Shown here: in pieces, positions 23,043 to 33,543 of the stretch
How positions within the stretch are numbered: the stretch's first letter is position 1
Layout of the letters: each line of letters begins with the position of its first letter
Assembly (NCBI GenBank): GCA_001466705.2
Contig: LATX02000176.1
Coordinates: 774,360 to 838,359 of the forward strand
DNA: 64,000 bases
Source: Moniliophthora roreri
Taxonomy: Eukaryota > Basidiomycota > Agaricomycetes > Agaricales > Marasmiaceae
Direction of reading: 5' to 3'
Translations under genes and position numbers: made by a program
Notes under the pieces: generated by a model
Database searches by the model: none
Told to the model about the DNA's origin: nothing
The model's input: only the letters and a program-made list of their open reading frames with translations

Positions 23043-25307
23043 ACCTGTAGGGAACCTAACTATGGCCCAATGAATGCATTGGCTAGTTAACCAAGCTCTC
23101 AAAGTGCTATCAATGGGATTTTAATTTCTACTTTACCTTTCTATGACATCTGCAAAGTGCAACCTGCAGTCAAACAGTACAGAGGTACTTAGAGGAGACA
23201 TCAAAACAGAAAAGATGACTTAGAACAGGAATGATCACTGAACAATCCTCCTCTGAAGTCAATATACAGATCAAGGTCAAAGCAGGCGATCTCTTTATAA
23301 AGAGTGCACCGGCAGCTAAACAGACAAGATAAACTAACTAGGTACAAAGTCATCTCGGAAAGAAGGAACTCACTTCCGAAGGACATCTACTACCTACAGA
23401 CAGATACAAAGAGACATATGAAGAATATCTAACACATAAGAAGTCCTGAATAAGACCGAGCATGCATTGTTGAAGGAGATAGGAACAGTAACAGTATGTT
23501 CCAACCTTGGAAACTTTGGCATCTAGGCTTCTGCTGATGTGTGGATACTAGAAAGGGAAATGCTGTAAAGAGATGGAACAGATACAGCCATCCACTTGTA
23601 GATGCCTAACTTAGAAAAGAGAAAATACAAATTATCGAGTCCAGAATGCCTGGAGACATAGATACCTGCATGGATATGGTTGGATACCCTAATGGCCAGA
23701 CTCTGTGACATCCGAATATTCCCTCTTTTAGTATCTCAGTCACTCATTTATCATTTTCTGAATTATCAGACATTATTTATATTTTCTGTAAATATATTCC
23801 TTGGACCATATATAAGGACAGCTAGATATTCATAGATATTCAAGTAACTCTGCCCCCCTCAGATTGTGAATACATGACAAGTTTGTTTGGTGTATAAATT
23901 TGTGTGCCATTCCAGTTTTGCTTCCTCACTTCAGGCCCTGGAGATTGGTCCTGAGTGACTCCAGAGAGATAGAATCTGATAACGAACTTGCATTGTAAGA
24001 GACTAAGAATAACATCTTAAGTGCATTGTAGCACTTTTCTAAGAGACACTTTACACCAAGAAGGAGCCTTGGGCACTTGGAGTGTGGCCTGTGTTGGGTA
24101 TCAGGTTGTGACACACTTAGAGTATTAGCAAGGGGTGTGCCTGTGCTGAGCTCTTTGTAGAAATTGGTCTAGGACCTTTTCCAGTACACTGTGTGCTGTA
24201 GTTGTCTTAAAGAAGTCTTGAACTCTGTAGAGTCAGACTATATCGGCTATTGAGTCTTTGTATGGGACTGTAGCTCTTGTGTTTTGTGCTTTGTGCACTG
24301 TGTTCTTGTGTGTGTGTTTGTGTGTTTGGATATAAACCCTTTTAAAACCCATATATACTCCTCTGGAGGTGAACACTTTGAAGTAGATTGCTTCAATAAG
24401 AGAGAATCAACCTAGCTAAGAGTTTTGTTGGCATTCTAAGTGTGGCAACTCTGATCACATTGATCCACACTTGCACAACAACCTGAGTTAGACTTTTGGA
24501 GGTTATCTTTTGAGGTAGTTTTCCACTAGTCTTATCTTAGACAAATTAACACTGCAACTGTGAATAAAGTGAAGAGGTATTGGTAGGTGGAGCCAGTTGC
24601 CTGGCTGTCATAGGGAGCAACAGCAGCATTATTGGCAATCAATCTGGTGAGTGTGAAATGTAAACAAGGTAGAATTAGTGAAATTGATTTTTTATTGGGA
24701 GGAGAGATGGCAGGAAATGCTGGGGACAGGAGATGTGAAACGTGGAGTGTACATCAAAGGTCTAGACAAACAGTGCCAATGCCAAACCCTCCAGACACTC
24801 ACTAATCGATTGAGCTGTCTACCCTGCCCCAAACTGCTACAGCAGCATTACAATTGGGTCTTTATCCAGAGAGAAGTTACCCTGAAGTTCTATAGTGTAT
24901 AAGTCTGCCAGCACTGCTAAGCCAGGTGGTGCATTCCATTTACCAAATCTGCAATTGCTCTAAGATACAACAATGGTGTGGTATATTAGAGGGAGGTTCT
25001 TTAGTATATATGGAAACTTAGTAGAGTGGTACTGCAGATGGGCCATGCCTAGAAAAAAAAATCAGCTTGGTAAGCAGCTTATAAGGCATGGGTTCAATCC
25101 TGGCCAACAAGAGAGTGTAGGGTAATTATTTTGGCACACTGTGGAATGGTCCTTATCAGCCCAATAACCAGTAAGCAAAGGCACCCTTATTAGAGTTAGA
25201 CACTTTACTATAAGCACTTATAAGTGTCATTTCTCTAACAGTATCTTATAGCCCTTATAACCTCTTATGGTCTGAAATTAAAATCTCTGACATAGATCAT
25301 CTACCCA
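23043..25307. other. AT-rich stretch with an LTR-like segment and a degenerate tRNA-like motif
   Basis: A segment starting TGTGACATCC near 23707 has a TATATAAGGACAG promoter-like motif at about 23811-23823. It parallels the sequence near 58165-58290, so both may be LTRs of one family. A GT-rich microsatellite lies at about 24304-24330. At 25079-25096 a box-B-like GGGTTCAATCCTGG follows GCTTGGTAAGCAG, suggesting a decayed tRNA-derived SINE. No gene is supported. Confidence 0.35.
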
Positions 25308-25648
25308 TTGTTTATCAATTCTTATCATTGCTTGCCATTTCTTTCTCATTTGTTCCTCTCTGACACTGTTTCCTCACTATTTCCTCGCCAACCACTCATC
25401 AAACTTGCTGTGCATATCTTAACAGTTTGTGCAAATTTTTTTTCAGCATTCTGTGAGTGTCTTTTTAGCATATTTGGCAACACCCTCACAAAATTGTGCC
25501 TCTCAGAACTGAAGATGCCAAAAGTTGGCTGAAGTGCAAGTTCCATGATATTCTACCAGCTGCTGAGCAACCTACCCCTGCTCCAGCTGCCCCAGTGCTA
25601 TCTTCTGAGTTGGATGCTGTCCTGTTACCCACAAGACCTCACACTCAA
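25308..25648 (+). pseudogene. hAT-type transposase remnant, dimerisation region (left of retroelement)
   Basis: Encodes PLIKLAVHILTVCAN followed by CECLFSIFGNTLTKL, close to the C-terminal hAT dimerisation motif (CERLFS.FGNTLTKLRNRL). A one-base frameshift near 25500 leads into LRTEDAKSWLKCKFHDIL and a Pro/Ala-rich stretch that stops at the retroelement LTR at 25649. The N-terminal BED finger and the RNase H-like core are not recognisable upstream. hAT transposases move DNA by cut and paste and leave 8-bp duplications. This is a relic. Confidence 0.65.
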
Positions 25649-26104
25649 TGTTACGTTACTTGTGCAGCAACGTCAACTCAACTACTCTTAGCGAAGTGTT
25701 ACCTCTGCTTCAAGTAGTTATATAAGTTCAAGTTCAAGTTCATTCAGTGGTTACTGAAGTTCAGAGGTCCAAGATCATGGCGTTGACACAAGTATATGAT
25801 AAACCAGGTCAAGCTGGAGACTTAGAGTCTCTGCTTGAGCACTGAAATACGTACAACCAAGCTTGTGCTAACTATATATGTAAAGTGATGAGTTCGGTGA
25901 TTGTCTAAGGTTTCCCAAGTCTATCGGGATATGAGTAATGCTAATACAAAAGGATAGGTAAATGGGGACTGGGAAGGTGTATGAGTCTGATGACAGTAGA
26001 AGCATAGAGGGTGAGAAGGAAAAAGGGAGCTGGGAATATGTATGAGTCCAATAGAGTGAGAAGCATAAGGGAACATCAATAAGAAAAGAAAAGGAAACAT
26101 AACA
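25649..26104 (-). repeat. 3' LTR of the chromovirus
   Basis: 456 bp, TG...CA ends (TGTTAC at the + strand left end, ATAACA at the right). The TATA-like motif intact in the other LTR reads TATTTCA here. Confidence 0.95.
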
Positions 26105-26118
26105 CTACCCCCTCAACA
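26105..26118 (-). promoter_or_regulatory. Polypurine tract (probable)
   Basis: On the element strand the sequence GTTGAGGGGGTAG lies directly before the 3' LTR. A G-rich purine run in this position would prime plus-strand DNA synthesis. Confidence 0.6.
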
Positions 26119-26144
26119 AGGGGCAAACTCCGCTTTGCCTGCAC

Positions 26145-27555
26145 TCAAGATTCTCCGTCTCCGTATAACTCTGTGTCATAATCATATGACGTATCCGGCC
26201 TTTCATCTAGATCCGGCATCTCCTCCACCACTCCAAGCCATGGTGTCGATGGAACGTCGAAAATCGGCTGCCATCCCATAGCCTGCTGTTCTTCAACCGA
26301 AAGCATCCTCACCTTTTTAGGGTCCTCTCCCACGAACAACAGTTGAGCATTCCTGTCATACTCAGTGATCAACATATCAACATTCTCTGCCAAGATTGTT
26401 GTATGGTTTGTCATCGTAGTTTTGTTCATCGTCATAATGGCGACCATCCGACAGAGAGTCTGAGCTCAAATTAGGCCTTCGGTGTGCAATACGGCCAGAC
26501 CTTCATTGGTCAGGGCAGTGACTAGACATATGTTCAGGCTGAGTTTTGAAGCATCTACGGCACATGTACTGTGGGCAATATTGGGCGAAATGGCGCTCCA
26601 ATCCGCACAAAGGGCAGAGACGCAGTCGACAAGCTGCATCATCAGGGTCGGGGCCAGAGTCGGATTTCTCAAGCTGGGCATCAGTGGGTCATTGTTGTTT
26701 TTGGGGATTTGGTTCTCCCGTTCTTCGTCCTCGGCCGCGTCCTCTGACCCCTCTAGAGTGGCCTCCCCTCCAACTGCAGGGATATGCTCCACCTTCCGGT
26801 GGAACTGAGGCTTCAGGCATCTGAAGACTTCAGGGGTCAACGGTGGTCGAAGGTCCAGGTTGGGGTGAACTGTCGGAGTCAACTGACTCGACCTTAGGCT
26901 TGATGTCAGGATCAGGAGTGGGGTCAGGATAAATGAGGGTGTCGTCGGGTTTGGAGGTGGAATGGGTAGTGGCAGGGAGTCTTGCTTCATTGACCACGGG
27001 TTTGGCAGTGAGTCTGGAGATGAGACTCTGAGTGTCAGCAATGTCAGGATGGGGGTATCCGTTCCTGTCGGTTTGTTGTCTGAGTCGGTTGAGGAGGCTG
27101 AAGGAGAGGGGATCAGGGTATTCCGACATTGCTCGGGGATCTGTGGGAGGAGGCATGGACAAGTGGGGGTGATATGGAAACGTAGATGGTACCGTGATGG
27201 GGCCTGCAAGTCCCAATTGGTAGTTGCAAGCATACATTACTTGGTTGGCAATCTCGAGACTGCAGCTTTCAACGATTCTTTTGAAAAGCTTTCATTGGGT
27301 CCGGAGGAAAAACAAGCTTTTGACGCAGGGTTCCAGTCTGTTGTGCTGATTAGCAGCAGCTCAGATCTGGTCGTCATATTGTTCAGAATTAAAGAGGTGG
27401 AGGAGTTGATAGGGGTTGGGTTTGAGACCGTTCGGGTAGGTGATGTTCTCCCTGTATCGCCCTTCTCCTGACACAGTAGGAACAGAGCTCGGGACTTGGG
27501 CTGACTGGCTGCTAGAAGCAGAAGAGGAAGAGGCAGCAGTGGTTGCATTGGACAT
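26145..27555 (-). pseudogene. Third ORF of the chromovirus, zinc-knuckle protein of unknown function
   Basis: The ATG at 27555 follows the pol stop by two bases. The frame continues to about 26400, interrupted by TGA codons near 27361, 27293, 26830, 26695 and 26503, each readable as a decayed CGA. A frameshift then leads into a final acidic stretch ending at 26145. Visible parts are a Ser/Ala-rich N-terminus, YPNGLKPNPYQLLHLFN, a long Pro/Asp-rich region, an Arg/Gly-rich patch (RGVRGRGRGRR), a CCHC knuckle CPLCGLERHFAQYC, and a second knuckle-like CRRCFKTQPEHMSSHC. The position is that of env in retroviruses, but no signal peptide or membrane segment is seen, so a nucleic-acid-binding role is more likely. 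Confidence 0.7.
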
Positions 27556-27557
27556 GG

Positions 27558-30500
27558 CTATTCTGAGGTAGGAATGGGGTCTCTGGGTCTCACTTGATGC
27601 TTCTTTATATACCCCTTGAGAAGATCTAGACAGTTTACCATTCCCTCCATTTGGATCCATCGGTTGTGAGACGAATCATACCTGGTGTACAACACAAGGA
27701 ATTCTCGTGGTCGTTTCTTTGGTCTGTGTCCTACCACCGCTTCTACTTCATATTCTTCGAATCCTTCTATAAGATCCAGAGGTGGTTCTGTAAAGCTCAG
27801 CCCATGAACTTCAGTTTCTTTGAATGGTGATAACAAGGCTATGTGGAAAACAGGGTGGATTTTCCATTGATGTGGCAGATCCAGTTTGTATGTCACTGGT
27901 CCGAGTACCTTAAGGATTCTGAATGGCCCTTCCCTCTTCAGAGCTAATTTCTTTGATAGGTATCCCGTGGCTAGGTTCTTCACTTCTAGCCAAACCTTCT
28001 GTCCTTCTTTGAACATATCCAATTTCTGCTTCTCTCTTCATATCATCTGTTGTCTTGCCAGCTCCAGCAGGCTTGCAGTTTCTTCTCTTATCCTTTTTAG
28101 CTCCTGAAGTCGTTCTTCTACCGAAGGAATCGTTGTCTTTTCAAATACTGTCAGGAGTGGGCGAGGATGGTATCCCATCATCATAAAGAACGGAGATTTC
28201 TTGAGAACTGAATGGGTTCGATTGTTATGTGCGAACTCTGCTAAGGGAAGGTATTCCTTCCATCGAGTTTGTTCCTTCGAGCAAAATGCCCTAAGGTAAA
28301 CCTCGACTTCTTGGTTTACTCATTCTGTTTCTCCATCAGTCTGTGGATGGAACGCCGTGCTCATCGAGTGTTTGATAGACAGCTGTTTCCCCATTTTCTG
28401 GAATACCTCTGCAGCGAATCTGGGGTCTCGATCCGATATGATACGGTCCAGTAGTCTGAATCTCCTATAGAGATGTTGGATTAGTAGTTCCGCTATCTTT
28501 GTGGTGTCCGTTGTTTTGGTGCATGGAGTAAAAATTACCCCCTTCATAGATGAGTGGTCCACCATGACCAAAATAGAATCCATCCTGTCACACTCGGGTA
28601 GGTCCATAATGAGGTCCATTGTGCAAATCTGGAACGGAAACAAATTTAATGTTGTCTGCATGGGCTGGATCGGTGTCCTCATGGGGTGGGTATTGATTTT
28701 TGATTGCTGGCATACAATGCAGCCATCGACGAAAGATCTGATGAATTTAGCCATTCCTGGCCACCAGAAGTCTCTTTGCACCTGTTCGACTGTGTTCCAT
28801 TGTCCTGGGTGCCCCACTCCCGGCGTCTCGTGAATGGATTGCACTATCTGCCTGCGAAGATCCATGTTATTTGGCACATAGACTCGATTCTGAAAGAAGA
28901 GTAGGTCCCCTTCGATTTTCCAATCTGATAGTGCAGACTTAATTGGTGGCACACCCTGGTGTAATAACTGTTCCAGAGCCGACTTATGGAAGTCGTCCAG
29001 GCCCAATCGTTCTGCTATGTCCTCCTTCAATTCTAGATCAATTCCTTTGATGAAAAGCCGGTCTGGCAATACAACAATATCTTCGTTATCACTGTTGACA
29101 TCGTCTTGTTCGTTAGTTCGTCGTGACAAGGCATCGGCTTGGGTGATCGATTTTCCTGGAATGTGTACTAGCCCTAAATCGAATTCTGATAAGAAGAGGC
29201 TCCATCTCGCTTGTCGCCTGTTTAACTTTTGTGCTGTTTGGAAGTATGTTAGGTTCTTATGATCTGAAAGGATCACTATCTTGAATTTTCCCCCCATCAG
29301 GTAGTGGCGCCATTCCATCAGTGCTTGATAAATAGCAAGAAGTTCTCGATTGTAGATTTCGTAGTTCCGTTCCGTGGGAGATAACAACTTTGAAAGGTAC
29401 CCACATGGGTGCCATTCACTGTCTGCTCCTTTTTGTTTGAGCACAGCACCTGTGGCCCACTTAGAGGCATCAGCCTCTATGACAAAAGGTTTGTCAACAT
29501 CCAGCATAACGAGTATCGGTTCGGAAAGGAATTTTGCTTTAAGGAGGTCGAAGGCTATTTGGCACTGCCTAGTCCATTCAAATTTCCGATTCTTCTGCAA
29601 TAGATCATTCATCGGCCTTGTTAGATGTGCATATTTCCCAATGAATTTCCTGTAGAAGTTTCCAAATCCTAGGAACGCGCGCACTCCTTTCACCGTCTGT
29701 GGAGGTTCCCAGTCTGCTATCCCTGCTAGCTTTATCAGGTCCATGGTGATGTAGCCGGGCCTAATGACCATTCCCAGGAATACTACTTCTGTCATGTCAA
29801 ACTTGCACTTCTCCGATTTGAGGAACAGATCATGCTTCTTGAGGCAACGCATCAGACGTTCTGTCTGCTCCCTATGCTCCGTCTGATCCTTGGAGAAAAG
29901 AAGAATGTCATCCATATAGACCACACACCATCCTTCGTCGATGAAGTCCAAAAGAATGTTGTTCATAAAAGCTTGAAAAGTGGCTGGGGAATTGCTTAAT
30001 CCAAAGAATATGACCATTGGTTCGAAGAGCCCTCTATTAGTCTTAAAGGCAGCTTTCCACTGATCTCCATCTTTGATCCTAATGTTGTTATAACTGTTTT
30101 GAAGGTCAAGTTTCGTAAAAACCGTTGCTCCTTTCAGTTTGTCCAGAAGCTCTGAAATTAGAGGTAACAGATAAGTGTTCTTCACCGTTCCCTCATTGAG
30201 TGCTCTGTAATCCTGAGTCGGTCGTAGTGCTCCTTTCTCCTTTTTAGCTACAAAGAAGAAAGGGGATGCCATTGGGGATTTCGATTTGCAAATGTACCCT
30301 TTTCGTAGATTTTCCTTGAGGAATTTGTCCTGTTCCGCTTGCTCTGTGGGGCTTAGCGGGTATAGTTTACAGTTCCTCAGCACAAAGTCCAGTTTAAGGT
30401 CGATCACGTGATCATATGTTCAAGAGGGTGGGAATCGTTCGGCCTTTCCTTTTTCGAAACGATCCCGGTATCCTAGTAGGTAGCTAGGAATAAGCTCATC

Positions 30501-31061
30501 GATGTCCTTCTTCACTGTCTGCTGTTGATGAGCCATCTCCTGCGATGCTGTGATTTTGGCTCCTATAAGGACCTCTGGTTCGAGGTTATCCAAAACTCCC
30601 CTGAATCTTTTGATCTGAATCTTTCTTTGTGGCGGAAACTGCATTTCTCCTGTCTCCCAATCGATTGTAGGGTTGTGGTACCGTAACCATGGGAGTCCTA
30701 AGATTATATCTTCATCTCCGATACCTGAAATCATAAAGTTTTCTCTGAATTCCTTTCCGGCAATTTGGAATTCTAGCTCCACGACATGTGTTATCCATGC
30801 TGTTTTATTGGCTGTTCCATCGACATTGAAAACTCAGATCCTTTCCGGCAATTGAATCCATTTCTTTCCCAGCGTTCTGGCGAGCTCCGTGCTTATGAAT
30901 TGTCCTCCTGCTCCTGAGTCTAATAGTGCTTTTGTTTCGATGATTTTTGTTCCCACTTTGTACTGGAGAGGAATGTGCATAGAATTTCGGTCCATTTTAG
31001 CTAGTACAAAGTGTGAAATAGTTATCAGCAGTGGAGACACCATACTCTTCCACCATTTCAA
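27558..31061 (-). pseudogene. pol: Chromovirus pol polyprotein (PR-RT-RH-IN-chromodomain), broken by stops
   Basis: One continuous frame interrupted only by TGA stops at 30834, 30420, 28320 and 28038. In order it shows an aspartic protease (LLDSGAGGQF), reverse transcriptase with YMDDILLF and FGLSNSPATFQ, RNase H with DASKWATGA, an integrase zinc motif (H..GHPGQW, CIVCQQ), the D,D,E core (CTMDLI, SDRDPRF, HPQTDGETE), a GPY/F module (GPFRILKVLGPVTYKLDLP) and a chromodomain (EYEVEAVVGHR to LLKGYIKKH). It would copy genomic RNA into DNA and insert it, with the chromodomain guiding integration to marked chromatin. All catalytic residues I checked are present. The stops alone make it non-functional. 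Confidence 0.93.
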
Positions 31062-32408
31062 AAACCCTCTTGTTCCATCAGATCGAGGAGGAAGTCCTTA
31101 TCTTCTTTCGGCTGTTCATTGATTAGGGCCCTAATCTTGGTGAACCTTTCTTCCCTCGTGAGCTTCTTTGGTTCTTCCTGTTTCTTTTCATCCTTCTTCG
31201 GCATGTCTGGGCAATCCTTGATGCGATGTCCATTCCTTCCGCATCTAAAGCACAGCCCCTTTGCCATGTATTCCTTCCAATCTATGTCAACAATCTGCTT
31301 GATAGCAATGTCCTCCTTCTTCCTGAAGTTCCTTTGGGGTTTCTTCCCTCCGTGTTCATCATCCCATGTCTTCCCATACTCCAATGCTTGCTTATAGCTT
31401 TCATCGAACAATATAGCAGCGTTCATCTAATCTTTAATTGTAGTGGGAGTGCCTTCTGGTCTTGTCATAATTTTGAGAGCCAAACTCCTGGGCAGTCCCC
31501 GTTTAAATGCCACTATCTGCACTGCATCGTTGTACCCCGTCTGTTTCGCAAGATAGGTGAACTGATAAGTATATTCGTCAGCTCTGTCTTTCATCCTTAG
31601 GTCTTTGAGTTCCAGCTGTGCCTTCAAGGTGGGATTGAGAGGTTTGAAAGAGGTTCTGAAGTCATCCAAAAATTCTGACCATGTAACCTTCTCGGCGTCT
31701 GGATCAAATGCAAGCAGAAGGTCGGTTTTGTCATTCTTCCAAAATTCTCCAGGTCCATCCGTCATGTATGAGAGAAGGAACAGTTTCTTTGACCTATCAT
31801 CGGGGAACACCTTCAGGTTAAGCGCTATGTAAATCAGCACTTCTCGTAGGAACTTCTTGGCATCTTTCCATGTTCCCGTAAAGGCCCTGGGCAATGCGGC
31901 TTTTACCTCCTTCACTGCCGATACCACCTGTACTGGCATCACAGAACCAATAACCGCTTCCTCAACTATCAGTTCCCCTCTCTTGGGTCTGCTTCCTGAT
32001 GGCTTCTTATCTTCTGCCATCACTTCAAGCTGTATTCTTGGGGATCGGGGGCTGTTCTTTAATCCTTGTAGCAATCGTTGAAATGGGTCTAACTCCTCTG
32101 GCGAGCTCGCAGAAGTGTTCAATGTATCTGATTCTAGCGGCCTCAGTGTACTCGGTGAGGATCTCTCTTCGAATTCGATCAGTCTCAATCCAGTCAAAAT
32201 GGATGACAGGGTCAAGGTTCTCCTTATTCCTGGGTCTTCTTCGGGTGTCTCTATTAGTGGCTGACTCGTTGGCGATGGTGAGTGCAAGGGGGTCAACAGT
32301 TCTCTGTGCGACGCTCAGGTTAGAGGTGGGATTGCTCGTCCACCAGGATTTGATATGGATTGGGTTAGTAGCCCATGCCGGCGCGTTTCTGCCTTGGCGA
32401 TATCTCAT
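31058..32408 (-). pseudogene. gag: Chromovirus gag (capsid and zinc-knuckle nucleocapsid), broken
   Basis: The main frame runs from about 32296 to the stop at 31058. An overlapping frame from 32408 to 32025 also looks coding and may be the true N-terminus joined by a frameshift. The capsid region has RAFTGTWKDAKKFLREV and DDFRTSFKPLNP. A CCHC knuckle, CFRCGRNGHRIKDC, lies near 31190-31260. A TAG at 31427 interrupts TIKD-MNAA where a Trp codon is expected. The natural stop at 31058 is followed closely by pol in the same frame (offset divisible by three), so read-through or a processed polyprotein is possible. Confidence 0.85.
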
Positions 32409-32485
32409 TCTATCTGTTGTTCTGTCCGTGGTGGCGTCTTGCCGTTCCTAAGAGATGCCTAAACCTGGATAGGTCAGCAATTGAT

Positions 32486-32498
32486 GAGCTTGACCTTA
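32486..32498 (-). promoter_or_regulatory. Primer-binding site, possibly self-priming
   Basis: The element strand reads TAAGGTCAAGCTC directly after the 5' LTR. This does not begin with the TGG expected for a tRNA primer. Ten bases, AGGTCAAGCT, are complementary to AGCTTGACCT within the LTR (32656-32665), which lies 34 bp after a TATTTAA box. That is where the transcript 5' end would be, as in Tf1/sushi-type self-priming. Confidence 0.6.
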
Positions 32499-32954
32499 TG
32501 TTACATTACTTGCACAGCAACGTCAACTCAACTACTCTTAGCGAAGTGTTACCTCTGCTTCAAGTAGTTATATAAGTTCAAGTTCAAGTTCATTCAGTGG
32601 TTACTGAAGTTCAGAGGTCCAAGATCATGGCGTTGACACAAGTATATGATAAACCAGGTCAAGCTGGAGACTTAGAGTCTCTGCTTGAGCGCTTAAATAC
32701 GTACAACCGAGCTTGTGCTAACTATATACGTAAAGCGATGAGTTCAGTGATTGTCTAAGGTTTCCCAAGTCTATCGGGATATGAGTAATGCTAATACAAA
32801 AGGATAGGTAAATGGGGACTGGGAAGGTGTATGAGTCTGATGACAGTAGAAGCATAGAGGGTGAGAAGGAAAAAGGGGGCTGGGAATATGTATGAGTCCG
32901 ATAGAGTGGGAAGCATAAGGGAACATCAATAAGAAAAGAAAAGGAAACGTAACA
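32499..32954 (-). repeat. 5' LTR of the chromovirus
   Basis: 456 bp, the partner of 25649-26104. On the element strand it begins TGTTACGTTTCC and has a TATTTAA box (32693-32699), the likely core promoter, followed 34 bp later by the proposed transcript start. Confidence 0.95.
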
Positions 32955-33259
32955 CTCAACCCACTGAGTTCAACACCTCTGATGAATTCACAAGCATGGC
33001 ACAAATGCTGAGATACATGGCAGACAAGGATGCCAACAGTAATGATCTACCTCAAAATCCCCATCAAATAATTTCCATCAGCATCACAGATCTTTTTAAC
33101 TTTGAATCAACAGAATGGATTCAGATGTACAACCAGAGTGCACACTGTTGTTTGGAGGATGAGCTTGTATTATATAAACTGGTTGATCAGGATTCAGTTG
33201 GTTCAGATGGGGTAGCAGTGGGTATTGACAATGGAGTTCAAGCCTTGACTGAAAATTAG
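32955..33259 (+). pseudogene. hAT-type transposase remnant, C-terminus (right of retroelement)
   Basis: If the retroelement and one CTCAA copy are removed, the frame from 25648 continues directly into PTEFNTSDEFTSMAQMLRYM and on to SITDLFNFESTEWIQMYNQS, EDELVLYKLVDQD and the stop at 33259. This acidic C-terminal tail, with its LFNF..WIQMY and EELELYxLLD-like blocks, resembles tails that follow the dimerisation motif in agaricomycete hAT transposases. The TSD and rejoined frame date the retroelement after the hAT copy. Confidence 0.65.
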
Positions 33260-33459
33260 CTACATTGTGTACTATTACTTGTGAACCTGCTTTATCTATT
33301 GTACTTTTATTTGCAGCAATATAAAAATGCAACCCAGTAAATGATGTCATTCCACTAAGGCCAGTAGGCTGGGCCAGTAAAACAGCTTCAAGGTCAGCAG
33401 CTTAGTGGCCTTGCAGAAGGTCACTGGAATTCCACTGGCCTTACCAACACTGATCCAGT
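33260..33459. other. Short stretch between hAT relic and tRNA-like sequence
   Basis: Contains repeated CCAGTGG / CCACTGG words (GGCCAGTAAAACAG, TTCCACTGGCC, GATCCAGTGGCC) that could form local hairpins. No gene. Confidence 0.4.
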
Positions 33460-33543
33460 GGCCTGATGGTCTAGTAGTATGATTCTCGCTTTGGGTCATT
33501 AAATTCATGTGAGAGGTCCTGGGTTTATTTCCCAGTTAGGCCC
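33460..33543 (+). tRNA. tRNA-Pro(UGG)-like sequence with a 12-nt intron; probable pseudogene or SINE head
   Basis: The acceptor stem GGCCTGA/TTAGGCC pairs at all seven positions. Box A is TGGTCTAGTAG. The anticodon stem CTCGC/GTGAG encloses TTTGGGT with anticodon TGG and about 12 extra bases after it, in the normal tRNA intron position. The T stem CTGGG/CCCAG is intact, but its loop reads TTTATTT instead of TTCGATT, losing conserved T-loop bases and weakening box B. A truncated relative occurs near 37224-37281 in the duplicated block, so the copy is likely part of a repeat. Confidence 0.55.

Larger units (their letters stand above)
25649..32954 (-). mobile_element. Ty3/Gypsy chromovirus (LTR retrotransposon), complete but mutated
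   Basis: A 7306-bp element on the minus strand with two 456-bp LTRs, flanked by the 5-bp target duplication CTCAA (25644-25648 and 32955-32959). The order is LTR, primer-binding site, gag, pol (protease, reverse transcriptase, RNase H, integrase, chromodomain), a third ORF, polypurine tract, LTR. The integrase-last order and the C-terminal chromodomain place it in the chromoviruses. The LTRs differ at about 13 positions by eye, nearly all transitions, so the insertion is not recent. Several in-frame stops show that this copy is dead. It lies inside a hAT transposase relic. Confidence 0.93.
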
